In this document: in pieces, positions 9,599 through 20,457 of the stretch | How positions within the stretch are numbered: position 1 is the stretch's first letter | Layout of the letters: each line of letters begins with the position of its first letter | DNA from: Chara braunii | Lineage: Eukaryota; Streptophyta; Charophyceae; Charales; Characeae | Direction of reading: 5' to 3' | Length of the DNA: 38,403 bases | Assembly (NCBI GenBank): GCA_003427395.1 | Contig: BFEA01000024.1 | Coordinates: 703,310-741,712 of the forward strand | Program-made: the position numbers and the translations under genes | Notes under the pieces: generated by a model | Told to the model about the DNA's origin: nothing | Seen by the model: the letters and a program-made list of their open reading frames with translations, nothing else | The model's database searches: none

Positions 9599-10195
9599 TG
9601 CGAAAAAAAAAGTAACTTTCGAGAAATCACATGGTGAGTCTGGTTGGAAGTCAATAAGATTGAAAAAATTAATTACTTTAACTTGCTTCCAGCTCGAATC
9701 ACGTTTCTTATCGCAGACAAAATCCTGCGCCAAAAGAAAGGGATTTCAATGGGCAGGAGAGTGAGCCTCTCACTCGCCTGTGTAATGTGTATGTGTGTTG
9801 AGAATAAGCTTATCCAGTCACTTGGGGCTGATGCGAGCCTGCTTATGGGGAAGCGGTACATTGATGACCTACTCCTCATCTCGCTGTATCATGATGACAA
9901 TGAGGCGAGTAAAAAAAAGGTTGAAGGAAGACTTTACCTAATTGCATGATGTTACCCAATGGATTTAACACTGGAACGAACAGACCCCGGACTCGGGGTG
10001 CTGGATTTAATTGAAACACGAATGGTTGTATCTAATGCGTCTAATGCAGTTTCTTATCCCACAAATTCAGGAATGCGAGAACTATTTGGGCTCCGGGGCC
10101 CCTCCGTCTCCGAACGTGTAAGAATTTTTCATCGTATGGCCCGAAGAGCGCGAAATTTGCCACAGTTGCAAATACTATCTTGTGGATTTCCCTGA
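9599..10195 (+). pseudogene. Reverse-transcriptase-like fragment, YIDD type
   Basis: A plus-strand frame from about 9638 to 10195, broken by a single TGA at 9947-9949, carries a distinct RT signature. KKGISMG is followed by a conserved helix (SLSLACVMCMCVENKL) and a catalytic RYIDDLLLI box at 9856-9882. After the stop comes DLTLERTDPG and a short LDL motif (VLDLIETRMV). The GxxMG motif plus YIDD and a following LDL resemble RTs of Penelope-like or group-II-like type rather than the gypsy (YLDD) or LINE (FADD) enzymes elsewhere here. That family call is an inference from motif shape. The N-terminal fingers and any endonuclease are not visible. Confidence 0.55.
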
Positions 10196-10203
10196 GTTGC
10201 AGC

Positions 10204-10620
10204 CAGAGTGGCCTTGTCTGTGGGGTTGTCCTCTCCTTAGCAGAAAAACTCAGTAAGTTGCAGTACCCGCCAAGTGTGGTCTGTGCTGGCCTTCGATGGA
10301 TGGCACGGTGGGACGCTAAGCCAATCTGGGAAGGTTTGCTGAACTTGGTGAGTTTCTTGTACCGTGTAAAGGACAAGTACCTATCAGCCAGTGGATACGG
10401 GTATCAGGGAAAACGGATTCAAGACCTATTAGAGCCTTGTTTGTGGGGCTGGCAATCGTAAGCTCCAGTACCCGCCAAGTGTTTTGTGCTGGCCTTCGAT
10501 GAATGGCATGGCGAGACTCTGAGATGTGGTGAGGTTTGTTGAACTTGTTAAGTTTCTTCCACGGGTAAAGGACAAACACTTCTCAGCCGATGGATACGGG
10601 TGGGAACAGTATCAGAGGAA
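10204..10620 (+). repeat. Tandem duplication, period about 200-225 bp
   Basis: Two diverged copies share in order GCCTTG-T-TGTGGGG, AGTACCCGCCAAGTG, TGTGCTGGCCTTCGATG, GTAAAGGACAA and GATACGGGT. The first copy runs from about 10204 and the second from about 10430. Open frames on the minus strand across both are by-products of the repeat and show no known domain. They follow the YIDD RT fragment directly and may be its 3' region. Confidence 0.7.
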
Positions 10621-11199
10621 CGAGATTCAGAAAGCTCGCGATGGCGGCGGACTGGGAAATGCACAGGGTTCGCGACTTCGAGTACGATTAACGTCTGCCA
10701 CCCATACGGGCAGGCCAGAGGGTCCCGGGACCCAGGAACATGGTACGAATACTTGCGTTTTCAAATCTCCCACTTAGATGTTGTTACCTCACAAAATATC
10801 AGATCAGGACTGAAAGAGCCATGCCTCACTTGCCAAATGATGGAACAAGTACCCACGGACCATGGTCCGGACTGGGACACTTGAAAGAGTAAAGTTCGTA
10901 GATAGATAGTATAAATAAAAAGAAACGTAATGTTGTACTCCTCAACTTGAGTGGCATGATGAGTGGAATGGTTGAGTTTCCTCAGCAGTGTAGCATTGGG
11001 GGCTGTTGAAAGGAGATGGCAATGCCATAAAAGTAATGCTCATGTTATCTCCTTCGAATAAAATTCCTTTATTGTTTTAATCTCTTTGCAATTGGGATTG
11101 AGGGAGTGCACCTGTAATCAACCCAAACTGGAAGATACTCCTCAGACGTCGAATTACAAGTAGACTCAGATTGCACAATGTCTTCAGTAATCGTGAAAG
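10621..11199. other. Unassigned spacer
   Basis: Nothing firm is visible. The segment ends at the boundary of the B2 LTR. A short inverted GGAGAT...ATCTCC pair (about 11012-11055) and an A/T-rich patch (10905-10930, TATAAATAAAAAG) are the only structures noticed. Confidence 0.4.
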
Positions 11200-12322
11200 T
11201 GATATCTAATGCAATGTCTCGTTGCCAATAGACGAAGAGAGTGGAGGGGGGAATAGACAAATGAGAGGGTGGAAAAGATAATCAGTGACTACGCAAGAGT
11301 AGCCCATTCATTACCCTCTCCTTCTCCGGGCTTCCCTCGCCTCCACGTCATCAACCAATACACAATAACAAGTCTGATAAGTCCTGATCACATAGAAGTG
11401 CCACGCCACACTATCATCTCGTGGAGACAATGAAAACAACAAAAGTGCACGGTATCGACGTCAACCTCAGGTGAGTACCAATTCCCAATCATCCACAGAT
11501 CCCGATCTCCCTCCTTGTCGCAACCAGTCACCTCATGTAGACAGTGTGGCCAATACCACGTCAGCAACAGAGACAGGTGACATACGCCACATCAGCAATC
11601 TAGACAGGTGGCATGCGCCACGTCAGCAATGAATACAGATGGCCTGCACCACATCAGCAATGTAGATAGGTGGCTTGCGCCACATCAATAATGAAGACAG
11701 ATGGTCTGCGCCATATCGACAATGTAGACAAGTGGCCTGCGCCACATCAGCAATGTCGGCAGGTGGCATGTGCCACATCAGCAATGAGGACAGATGGCAC
11801 ACGCCACGCCAACAGAGGTTGACGCTCAGCAGAGAAGGCGCCAGCATGCTGCCACAGTCCCATGTTGTCGTCCACAGTACCAGCACACAGTCAGCGTCAA
11901 GCCAGTGTCGAGCCAGTGTCAAGCCAGCGACCAGCTAGAGTCAAGCCAACGTCTAGGCAGCATAGCAAGAGTGAATGTTCATGTAGTGTTTGACGAGACA
12001 GTCTAGCCTTAGCTCTCCTTCCCACAGTCGTACTGACTGACTCACAGTCGAGGGTCTGGATTGTATACAGTTGCAGACTTCCCCTTGGTCCTGATGTTGT
12101 CTGGGTACCCGCATACAAACAAGTGTGTGCGTCTGACCGGCAACCTGGGCTGGGTCCACTTTGACTTTGAATGTTCGGCGTCAGGCAGTTGACTTCGGTC
12201 AACTGTCGCCCGCTCAGGCCCTGAATTTACTTAGGGTCTTTTCTCCCCAATGGCCTGGGTCTGAGTGGTGGCCTGGCGAGGCCCTTAGACATTCCACGAG
12301 GCATACTTCATGGGTTATTGCA
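11200..12322 (-). repeat. 3' LTR of gypsy element B2
   Basis: This roughly 1.12-kb LTR is homologous to 6055-7019. In element orientation it starts TGCAATAACCC right after the pol remnant and ends ...CATTAGATATCA. It carries the longest palindromic array (11545-11815). On the plus strand, opposite to the element, both LTR copies hold a consensus-like splice-donor string (CAGGTGAGT at 11469 and CAGGTACGT at 6315). Confidence 0.75.
11545..11815 (-). repeat. Palindromic 31-bp tandem array inside the B2 LTR
   Basis: About nine units of about 31 bp, written on the plus strand as GTGGCATGCGCCACGTCAGC plus AATGTAGACAG. Each core pairs GTGGC with GCCAC, and most carry CCACATCA or CCACGTCA. Period and sequence match the B0 array in opposite orientation. 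Confidence 0.8.
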
Positions 12323-12363
12323 TTCCTGTCGGGCCAAATTTCTAATCCCATCGCAGAAACACA

Positions 12364-13700
12364 TCAACTTTCCCTCAACCCACGTTCATATGCAGCAACA
12401 ATGTCAGGAGCAGTAGGTAGAAGTTCCTTTTCACTAAACCATCTAGCTTCAGTAAGGGGTTGAGACTTGAACTTTACCTTATACTACTTTTGAGGTCGTC
12501 CTCTGCCACCTGTAGAAAAATAGCCATGTTCCAAAATCTTCTCAACTTCATAGCCTCCATTCATGGAGGGGCGAACCATAGATGGTCTATTAGGAAACTC
12601 AGTTCCCTCTACATATGGAAAGAGTTTAGACGCGTGAAAGACATGATAGGTTCTGAGGTGAGGGGGTACATCAATTCGATAAGAAGGTCCATTTGCATCC
12701 CCAATCACCTTGAGAACTTCCCAGGCCCCATGATAGACAGGTAGCAGTTTCTGAGACACGTTTTCTTCTAAGGCAAATTCTTTAGATTTCACCCATACCA
12801 GATCACCTTCCTGAAACTGCGATGGTCGGCGATGTTTGTTGGCCTGCTCAATCATCTGCAGTTGGGCTTTCTGTATATTTTCCTTTACCTTTCTAATATT
12901 TTTTGCATACAAAACTGCAAATTCACGGGTTCCAGGGGGTAACCTCTGAATCTGGTCCATAGTTAAAGCATCAATGGGACTTCGAGGTTTCCAACCTTTA
13001 TGCGGTGCATTAGGCGTTCTGCCTGTAACAGTATGTATACTGTTATTATAGGCACTAGCAATCTTAGGTAAGTTCTCATCCCAATTTATTTCATCGGGTC
13101 AGACATGTATGCGCAGGAGTTGTTGGCACAGACGATTCATCTGTTCAATTTGGCCATTCGTTTCAGGGTGTCTGCCTGGCGACATGGCCAACCTGGTACC
13201 ATAGACTTTCATCAACTTCTGCCATTGTGCGGTGAACCGAACATCCCTGTCAGAAACAATGAATTTCGGGAATTCATACTCGGAAACCCATCGCATCTAA
13301 AACTTCTGGATGACTAGCTCAGTTGTAGCTTCGGCACACACATGAATAAACATAGCATATTTTGAGAATCTGTCTACAATGACCATTACCTGACTGTTGT
13401 CGTTTCGGCTCTTAGTGAGATTCATAAAGTCTATGGAAATAGACTCACCTGGCTCACTTGGAATAGGCAGTGGTCTCAATAGTCCCAAGGGATTCTCATG
13501 CAAGGGTTTGTTTCTCTGATAGAAAGACAAGTCCGCTTATAGGTTAATACATCCTCTTTCATTCCTTTCCATTCAAAGCGTTCCCTTACATCAGCATACG
13601 TTTTCTTAAAATCGAAGTGTCCCTCAACATCATGCATTCCTCAATGATTAGACTCTTGATCTGTTCTTGGTGAGGAATACATAATCTTTCTTCGGTTTTA
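12364..13700 (-). pseudogene. Integrase and chromodomain of gypsy element B2
   Basis: From right to left: a decayed zinc module (13530-13660, with at least two frameshifts relative to B1), then the core with all three catalytic residues visible (SISIDFMNL, FIVSDRDVRF and the glutamate of NGQIEQMNRL). IN C-terminal motifs (WVKSKEFALEENVSQKLLP, YHGAWEVLKVIG) and a chromodomain-like tail (YEVEKILEHGYFSTGGRGR ... KVKF) follow. The three stretches 13530-13297, 13296-13099 and 12960-12484 share one frame, interrupted by TAG at 13297-13299, TGA at 13099-13101 (arginine codon in B1) and TAG at 12484-12486. The frame ends at 12364, about 40 bp before the LTR. Confidence 0.87.
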
Positions 13701-14310
13701 TCTAGGTAGAAGAGTAGGTCATCAGTTATTCGATATTCTGGGAATAGTTTAGGGTTCTTTCGTAGGGTCCCAATGATAGGACTCCAAATAGGATCAGTCT
13801 CATATCCCTTTCGGATTTGTTCCTTTAGTTCATTCCCGATATCGAGGTAGGAGACAATAGTTCCAAAAAAATCTACACGCATGGCCAAAGTATCTGCAAC
13901 CACATTAGACTTTCCTTTGATAGTTTTCAATTTAGTGTCAAAGGTGTCGATGAAAGCGGACCATCTAACTAACTTATCAGAAAGTCTAGGTTGAGTTTTG
14001 ATCCATTTCAAAGTAGAATGATATGAGTAAACAGTAAAGTGCCTTCCTAACAAGTAGTGCTTCCAGGTGTCCAGTGCAGCAAGTAAGGCATACGATTCCC
14101 TTTCGTAGGTGAAGTTGGCCACTTTCTCCGACGGAAGTCTTCTGGACATAAACTCAATCGATCTATATCCCTTGTCGTCATCCTGTTGTAGCACAACCCC
14201 AACCCCATACTGACTCGAGTCAGTTGCGACGATGAAAGGGAGAGAAGGATCAACAATCTTTAAGACAGGGTAGTGACTCGGAACATACTTCAACTTCCTG
14301 AACGCCGACT
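13701..14310 (-). pseudogene. RNase H and tether of gypsy element B2
   Basis: ATDSSQYGVGVVLQQ and the glutamate of TYERESYALLAAL are intact, and the tether (KSNVVADTLAMRVDFFG) is present. The third carboxylate motif reads YSYHSTLK instead of YSDHSTLK: codon 14021-14023 encodes tyrosine where aspartate is needed for metal binding. The frame is open from 14434 to 13586, so the domain is full length but predicted inactive. Confidence 0.88.
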
Positions 14311-14766
14311 TATAATCTTTGTCCCACAACCAAGGTTTTTCCTTCTTCAGTAGTCTTCTCATAGGCGCAACTATCAAAGAGAAGTTTATGACGAACTTCC
14401 TATAATAACTAGCAAGTCTTAGAAAATATCTCAATTAAGTTATAGTCTTAGGTTGGGGCCATTCTCAAATTCCTGTAATCCTTTTTTCTTCGGGCCTTAG
14501 TCCTTTCTCGTTCACTATATGCCCTACGTACAAGGCTTCAGGCTTAGCAAACTCGTACTTTTCGGGCTTAGTTTGAAGTTGCCTTCGCGCAATTTTTGCA
14601 GAACCATTCGTAGATGTTTCTCGTGATCTTCTAGTGTCTTACCGTACACTAGAATGTCATCAAGATAGACTGTTACGAATTGATCCAACCATTGACAAAA
14701 CAATTCATTCATTGACATTTAAAAGGTCGCAGGTCCAACCACGAACTCGTAGTGACCATACCTGTG
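14311..14766 (-). pseudogene. Reverse transcriptase of gypsy element B2, 5' truncated
   Basis: [10 protein letters not shown] and the following LEDHEKHLRMVLQKL are visible on the minus strand (14524-14718). The RT thumb (MRYFLRLASYYRKFV) lies near 14434. Just upstream of YLDD, motif B is damaged: FVV passes directly to GPATF, so most of MPFGLTNA is missing (about 21 bp in frame), and a TAA follows. Homology to family B ends near 14766 and the rest of the element is absent. Confidence 0.86.
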
Positions 14767-15260
14767 GGTATTTATCAGCTGGTTGACATTCATCTGGGTT
14801 TGCATTGTTGACAATTGTGTTCACGATCTGGGTTCAGTGCCATTTGGTATTGGAGCAACTCTTCATTGCGATCCGCTGTCAGCTGTCAGGTGTTGACGTG
14901 GCACCCAAGTAAGTGGGAGGTGCCGCATGTGCAATATGAAATGCGTTTATTAACGCACGCGGTCATACCGCAAGTCTAGACATGGTAATAGTGCACTTGC
15001 GAGCAGCCGTCCCTTGAATATGATGACAAGGCTACGCTGAAGATTGAAGAGCTGCGTTGGCAACAGGCTGACGTGGCGCTGGTACCGTTGATGTGGCACA
15101 TTGTTATATGGCATGCAGGGCATGGTCTGACGTGGCATGTACCTGTTACTGCTTGCTAGTGATGTGCTGACTTGGTTAATTGGTGGAAGGCAGACCTGCA
15201 ATGTGACGTGGCATCCCTCCTTGTTGACCTATCGGGTCCCTGATCTGCTGACGTGGCAGA
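14767..15260 (+). repeat. Region with six dispersed TGACGTGGC motifs
   Basis: No coding frame is recognisable. TGACGTGGC or TGATGTGGC occurs near 14893, 15071, 15088, 15129, 15200 and 15250, always on the plus strand. The motif is the core of the palindromic arrays in the family-B LTRs but is spaced irregularly here. TGACGTGG contains an ACGT core of the kind bound by plant bZIP proteins; binding here is only an inference. Confidence 0.6.
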
Positions 15261-15266
15261 CTCTTC

Positions 15267-15980
15267 TTCGATTTCGAAAAAGCGTATGACTAGGTCAGCT
15301 GGGATTTCTTACGGCTAAGCATGGGAAAAATGGGGTTCGAACCAAACTTCAGGAAATGGATAATGGTGCTATATAGGGATGCCAAAGGGATGGTTCAAGT
15401 CAATGGCCACCTTTCGGAAAAATACAAAATGACAAGATCTGTTAGACAAGGGGACCCGCTGGCAGCCCCAATCTTCCTTTTCGTGATGGAGGCAATAACT
15501 GCCTTTCTCCACAAGGACCCTTCCATAGAAAGACTCTCGTCAGATTATGACGGAAGACCTCTAATCATCCCCATGGTAATGTTGTTTGCAGACGACTTAA
15601 CCGTCTTCATCAGAGCATTGGATTCCTCCTTCCTCGCACTCACAAAAGCAATGCAAACATTCCAGTTGGCCTCGGAAATGAAGATAAACTGGAATAAAAC
15701 AGTAGGTTGGTGGTTATCCTCGTCTGACCCCCCCCAACAAACCCAAGAGACAAGGGGTATACAATGGCTGGACTCGCAGCAACCAGTACGTTTTTTGGGC
15801 ATCCATGTAACGGATAATGGAGTCAGCGAGTCTTCAGGTATCAGCCTCCTTGTCAAGATGACCAATAAACTGGCAGGCTGGCAGGCAGCGAACACGTCTC
15901 TTATGGGAAGGGTCCTCGTGCTTAACACCTCAATTCTATCTACAGGATGGTACGTGGCGTCCCTCTGGAATCCCCCCCCC
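15267..15980 (+). pseudogene. LINE reverse transcriptase, 5' truncated
   Basis: The frame opens inside RT motif A (FDFEKAYD, then TAG at 15291-15293). It continues with the LINE-type RQGDPLAAPIFLFVMEA (motif B), the catalytic LFADDLTVF (about 15582-15608), WNKTVGWWLS and RFLGIHVT. This belongs to a non-LTR retrotransposon ORF2, which nicks the target and primes cDNA on it. The endonuclease and the N-terminal half of RT are missing, the typical outcome of incomplete target-primed reverse transcription. A run of ten C residues at 15972-15981 shifts the frame; the protein continues in the next feature. Confidence 0.9.
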
Positions 15981-16803
15981 CGGGTTTATTTACCAACCTC
16001 AAAAAGAAACTTGGAGCCTACCTCTGGACAGGCAACGCGGATAAAAACAGCTACATATCCAAAGTAGCCTGGAAATATGTTACAAGACCCAAATCACAAG
16101 GAGGCCGAGGACTATTGAACCCAGCCGCACAATTTCAAGCACTCCAACTTAAATGGATAATCAAACTTCTCTTTAACAGAGAACTTCCATGGCATAACAT
16201 GGCCATGCAGCAGATCCGCAATTTAGTTCCTTTCAAAGTTGACCCAACCATAGAAGGCTATTACTGGATACTCAACCCTGCATGGACCCCGGCTAGAAAA
16301 GAAAGAAGAAGGCAGATGGAAGGGAAGGACCCACCCAGTGACCACTGGGCCTCTTTGATAAAACACTGGAGATGCTGCTTCCCACAAAAAATAAGAACCC
16401 CACAAATCAGAGAGGAAGTCTTGAGACAACCCTTATACGGAAACCCCTTTTTAAAAGACCAAAACCACAAACCCTGGACTCTGAACTCTAAGGGCAAACA
16501 CTGGAGAAAATGGATGGAGAACGGAGTCTGGAAAGTGGAACACTTATGGAACAAGGAAGAGAAGAGATGGACCAAGGCTCAGGAATTGAGAACCAAACTT
16601 AAGGGAGTCCACAACCTAAAAGATCACCTGGAAAGGTTGCTAGAAAGTATCCTGTTGAAATGGGAGCTTCTCCTAAAATCCACGACCAAGTGGAGCGTAG
16701 GGGATTGGGCAACAAAAAAAGGGTCAAACCCCCCACTCGAGGGATATAAGCGTAGGGGATTGGGCAACAAAAAAAGGGTCAAGCCCCCCACTCGAGGGAT
16801 ATA
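15981..16803 (+). pseudogene. LINE ORF2 middle region
   Basis: Continuation of the LINE protein in a second frame after the C10 run: LFTNLKKKLGAYLWTG, KVAWKYVTRPKSQGGRGLLN (the conserved block after RT in plant LINEs), then a long linker rich in W and K. Near its end a 55-bp exact-period tandem duplication (16694-16803) changes the frame, so the downstream part is read in a third frame. Confidence 0.88.
16694..16803 (+). repeat. 55-bp tandem duplication inside the LINE
   Basis: Two copies of a 55-bp unit starting AGCGTAGGGGATTGGGC (16694 and 16749) differ by about one base. 55 is one more than a multiple of three, and the observed frame change across it is exactly one base, so the duplication alone explains the frameshift. 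Confidence 0.92.
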
Positions 16804-17840
16804 AGTTGATCAAGGTACTCGACACAGAAAAAGGAAAGGCAGAGTTCGAATCCTTTGAGCTAACAGATGTGCACAAAACCTGGGTAAAACCTGGAAAAAC
16901 AATAGAACAGAGGACAACAATTGAATTTAAAGACCTAAGAAAAGTCAGAATCTGTACTCCAAAAGCCTTCAGTAAAAAGAGCCTTACCTACGAACAGGGG
17001 CAAAAGAAAATCTGGATCTTCATACTAGACCAGGATATTAAGGACCTCGAAGTGGACCCCACAGAATGGGGTTGGTATACCCCAGGCAGCGCGGGAGGAG
17101 CCAAAAAGTTCGCACCCCTATATGACTATGAAGTCAAAATGGGTTACAGACTAAAAAATGACACAAAAGACCCTCAGCCAGTAATAGCGAAGAGATGGAA
17201 AGAGAATCTAGGGGAAAACGCAGGATGGGAAGGCAAAATCAAATGGAACAAGTACACCAGCATAAGGCCAACTAGGATCAACAGCTTACTATGGCTCATA
17301 ATATACTGGGCGGTACCGGTCAATCTATGGTCATGCAAAAGAAGAAAACAAGTAGACCTCCAGCAACAATCTGCGTGGTGCAAAGTGTGCAACGAAGGTC
17401 TTGAAGAGTCATTGATGCACTGCCTCATTCTCTGTCAGCGTGCCCAAGAGTTATGGAGCAGAACAAAAACATTGTGGGTCAAACTAACAGGACACACCTT
17501 TCCTTCCCACAAGACTTACCTACTGGCAGGAAGGACCATAGACAACAATTTGGAGGAGGAAGAATTACCATTAGCGGATCTGTGGAGGAAAGCGACTCTC
17601 TGAGTAATATGGAAAGCAAGATGCAAAGGTATGTTAGATAATCAATTTCCCAGTTTGGAGGAAAGATGGATGAAAGTTAAGTCCATAATACAAACAGAGG
17701 TAAGGGCCCGGTGGAACAAGGAGCAAAAAGAACAGCAGAAAACAACACAACCAGAAAAGCGAGATCTGAGCCAGAGAAGATTCGCGAAAATATGGCTTAA
17801 TGACAATAGAATTGCAAAAATTGAGAAGGGCAGACTGTAA
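16804..17840 (+). pseudogene. LINE ORF2 C-terminus with zinc-binding domain
   Basis: A third frame carries the end of the LINE protein. It contains the zf-RVT type motif (WCKVCNEGLEESLMHCLILC, about 17377-17436), preceded by the typical WLIIYWAVPVNLW helix. A TGA at 17601-17603 interrupts; the frame then continues (VIWKARCKGMLD) to a stop at 17838-17840. The tail is basic and polar (KEQKEQQKTTQPEKR). Only 88 bp separate the stop from a poly(A) run, giving a normal LINE 3' end. Confidence 0.87.
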
Positions 17841-17928
17841 TTCAACAACTGGGAATAACAAAAAAAGAAAAAGAGTGGGAATGAAAAGGAAAAGGTATCC
17901 CTCAATTTAAGTATCGTGACTAAACAGG

Positions 17929-17944
17929 AAAAAAAAAAAAAAAA
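17929..17944 (+). other. LINE poly(A) tail
   Basis: An A16 run 88 bp after the LINE stop codon marks the 3' end of the insertion. Confidence 0.75.
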
Positions 17945-19074
17945 GATTTGCGGAAACCGATAAGGGCATCACCCACTTCAAGAACTGGGACTTACCTGCT
18001 GAATAAATAGTCTGTGAACAAGAAGGTGTTGCTCTCACGCATTAGAGGGACATTTTCAAACACAGTCACAGCGCGCTAGAAAACCGCACGGAAACCAGAG
18101 TTCTGCAAGTAACCCTATGCTCACGTCTGAGCCAAGATACCCAACCCCCCAGACCCTCTCCACCCTAATCACATTCTCTTTCCTTCCCCCGTCATATCTC
18201 CCCCAATTTCCCCCCTCGTCTAACAGCCCTGTTCAGTTTCAGAGGGCAGTGGAAGGCGCGCGCTCTGATTGGAAGAGGAAGAACGCGGGACATCTGGAAG
18301 GCAAAAACTGAAAGGTAAGGCTGTGGTCCATCTGGGAGGAAAGGTGCTGCAGAACTTTTGAAGGCCGTACACCCCCAAGGGAGAAGGTACGGGAGGAGGC
18401 AAGATCTTCGAGTGAAGCAGAGACCCTTGGTATATGGTACAAAACGAGAAAGCCCATGTCTGACGATGAAGAACATTAGAGGAGAATTAAAAAAAAATTC
18501 TTCACAGAAAGGATGGCAGGAGGCAAGGTGGCAACGCTGACTGACTTCCATATACGACGGAAAGACCGGCTAAATTCTGATACGGGATGGAAAGGACAAG
18601 GGCTCCTGGTACCAGATGAACAAGTTCCACTGCAGGCCATATGAGCTGAAGGGCTAAGATGGTTCGGGGGATTCCTCGCAAAAACTTCAAAAGGGAGGTT
18701 TAGGGTTCAGGGTTTTGGGACCGCTTTGTAAGCAGATGAAAGGAGAGACAAGACGGTTTGGAGGCATACAGACAGGTTTTCAAGGAGGGGTTACAAGGGT
18801 CAGCTTGAGTAGCTGCTCAACTCTTTCTAGTTTTTCACGATATATCTGGCAGGTTAGCTAATAGACCTGACAGGAAAGAGAAAAGCAGGGCAAGATGACA
18901 GTCAATCCTCCACTACGTTGGAGTAATCACTGCTGTTCAGGGGTCCTTCGGCCAGACGGAAGGAAGCGTGAGTGCGTTATTGTTGTAATGTTTATTCAGA
19001 CTTGCCGGTGGAATAGGAACCGGACTGACGCTCCCCAGAATGGAAAAGGAGCCAGGATCGTAAGGTCCTGTTAT

Positions 19075-19108
<34 letters not shown>
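17945..19108 (+). repeat. Unidentified segment ending in A30
   Basis: About 1.16 kb with no recognisable protein, ending in a run of 30 A (19079-19108). The orientation is the same as the LINE. The first 60 bases encode a short peptide-like string (RFAETDKGITHF) that loosely resembles the LINE C-terminus (RRFAKIWLND), so this could be another truncated LINE 3' end or a retroposed transcript. A telomere-like string (TTTAGGGTTCAGGGTTTTGG) occurs at 18699-18718 once only. Confidence 0.4.
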
Positions 19109-19110
<2 letters not shown>

Positions 19111-19983
19111 AGCCCAAGCAATTGTAACAAAGGATAACACCGTGAAGAACATCATGGCGCTCCCATCGGGTCAGTAGGACGCTATAGACGTAGTCAGCGC
19201 CAGAAACGCCCAGATCACCCTACGAGACGCGATTATCGGCAGAGACCGACATGTTTCGATTGGTGCTAATCTCCAATCATCCTCAGGGGCAACATCGCAC
19301 GAGACCAAGACAACGTCTACAATGCTCAAAGGTCTTAAATATGCAATGAGAGGAGTAACACGACGTCTGAGGGAAGGACAGCTAAGGGGGAGAAAGACTA
19401 ATCTTGAAGCCGCCAAAGACAGGGTACAATTCCAAGAGAACCCCGTCAAAAACCGCCAAAGTCTGATGCAAATACACCTTCCAGTTTCGTTACGTCTTCC
19501 ATCATGAGCGCATCCAAAGCAAGTAGTGGAATCACTACCGAAAAAAGGATAATACTTGAGGCCTTCATCATCACGAGATATGTCGACGAAGCCGATGTGG
19601 CAGAGGGCAGGGAATACAGATAGGATCGGGAGTAGGTATAAGGGGCCAAGAGAGGAAGGAGAACATGAGCAACATACACTAGGATGCAGGCGAAGAGTTG
19701 CAGAAACGGGGGAGCTGGAGTAGGAGTGCAGGTGGAGGTAGAGGAAGTAGAGGAGGGGGAAGGAGCAGCGCATATCGCAGAAGAAGGGGAAGCGATGGTG
19801 AAGAACATAGGTACAGACGGCTCGCGGAATAATAGCTCTGAAGGCATGAGGGAGCAGGAAGCCATACCACAAAAGGAGTGTTACAACTCTGCCTTGAACT
19901 TGTGGAATCAGTGGGATCATTGCCTACGCCGGCGTAAAATCTTTGCCGAAAAGATGGAGAGCAACTCGCGAGCAGCAATGTAA
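19109..19983 (+). pseudogene. Decayed coding region of unknown family
   Basis: Three successive frame stretches look protein-like. 19109-19506 has one TAG after ALPSGQ and includes DAIDVVSARNAQITLRDAII and GLKYAMRGVTRRLREGQLRG. 19510-19617 has TTEKRIILEAFIITRYVDEA. 19684-19983 has an acidic stretch of repeated E and V followed by LNLWNQWDHCLRRRKIFAEK. I do not recognise the family. Position after a poly(A) run and before an A-rich end (20437-20457) suggests a retroposed segment, perhaps an ORF1-like or gag-like protein. A long open frame on the opposite strand is rich in S, P and L and looks like a shadow. Confidence 0.35.
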
Positions 19984-20457
19984 AGAAAAACAAAAAAGGG
20001 GATGTGAACAGGAACTCCCTATGATGGGACTACCCCCTTTTTTTCACTAACCCATAGGCATCTTGTCACGGGTCTGAAAAAGATGCAAACACGACTACCG
20101 GTAAACCGTGTTCTACGGAACAGGGGTGTGAATTTTCACCCAGGTGAGGGTAACCTGGCAAGGTTTGATACCCTTGTGGGGGAAGTTGCGACTGGGTGCA
20201 AAGACGCCTCCTGAAAACTTCCCTCATATGTTGATGAGCCTCGAGTTTGGTAGTCTCTCTGCCCCACCGCATGCGAGCAAGAACGCCTATCCTGTTCGAT
20301 ACCTCGTTGAATGCCCCCCATTCTTTACTATCCTCCTATTGCTTTGCTTTGTACTTTCCTTGTCTGAACTTGCTTGCCGGTGATAATCAATCGGATTGTC
20401 GTCCCCCATAATAGATGGGGTATGTGTATGTGTGTTAAAAAAAAAAATAAAAAAAAA
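19984..20457 (+). other. Non-coding tail ending in an A-rich run
   Basis: No gene is seen. The segment ends with A11-T-A9 at 20437-20457, the third such boundary in the same orientation after 17944 and 19108. Confidence 0.4.

Noticed and set aside
18699-18718. Telomere-like TTTAGGG string
   Set aside because: Only one or two degenerate units; no array.
19171-19920. Minus-strand open frame of 249 codons
   Set aside because: Composition is low-complexity S/P/L/R with no motif, and the plus strand has better protein-like frames over the same bases. Probably a shadow.
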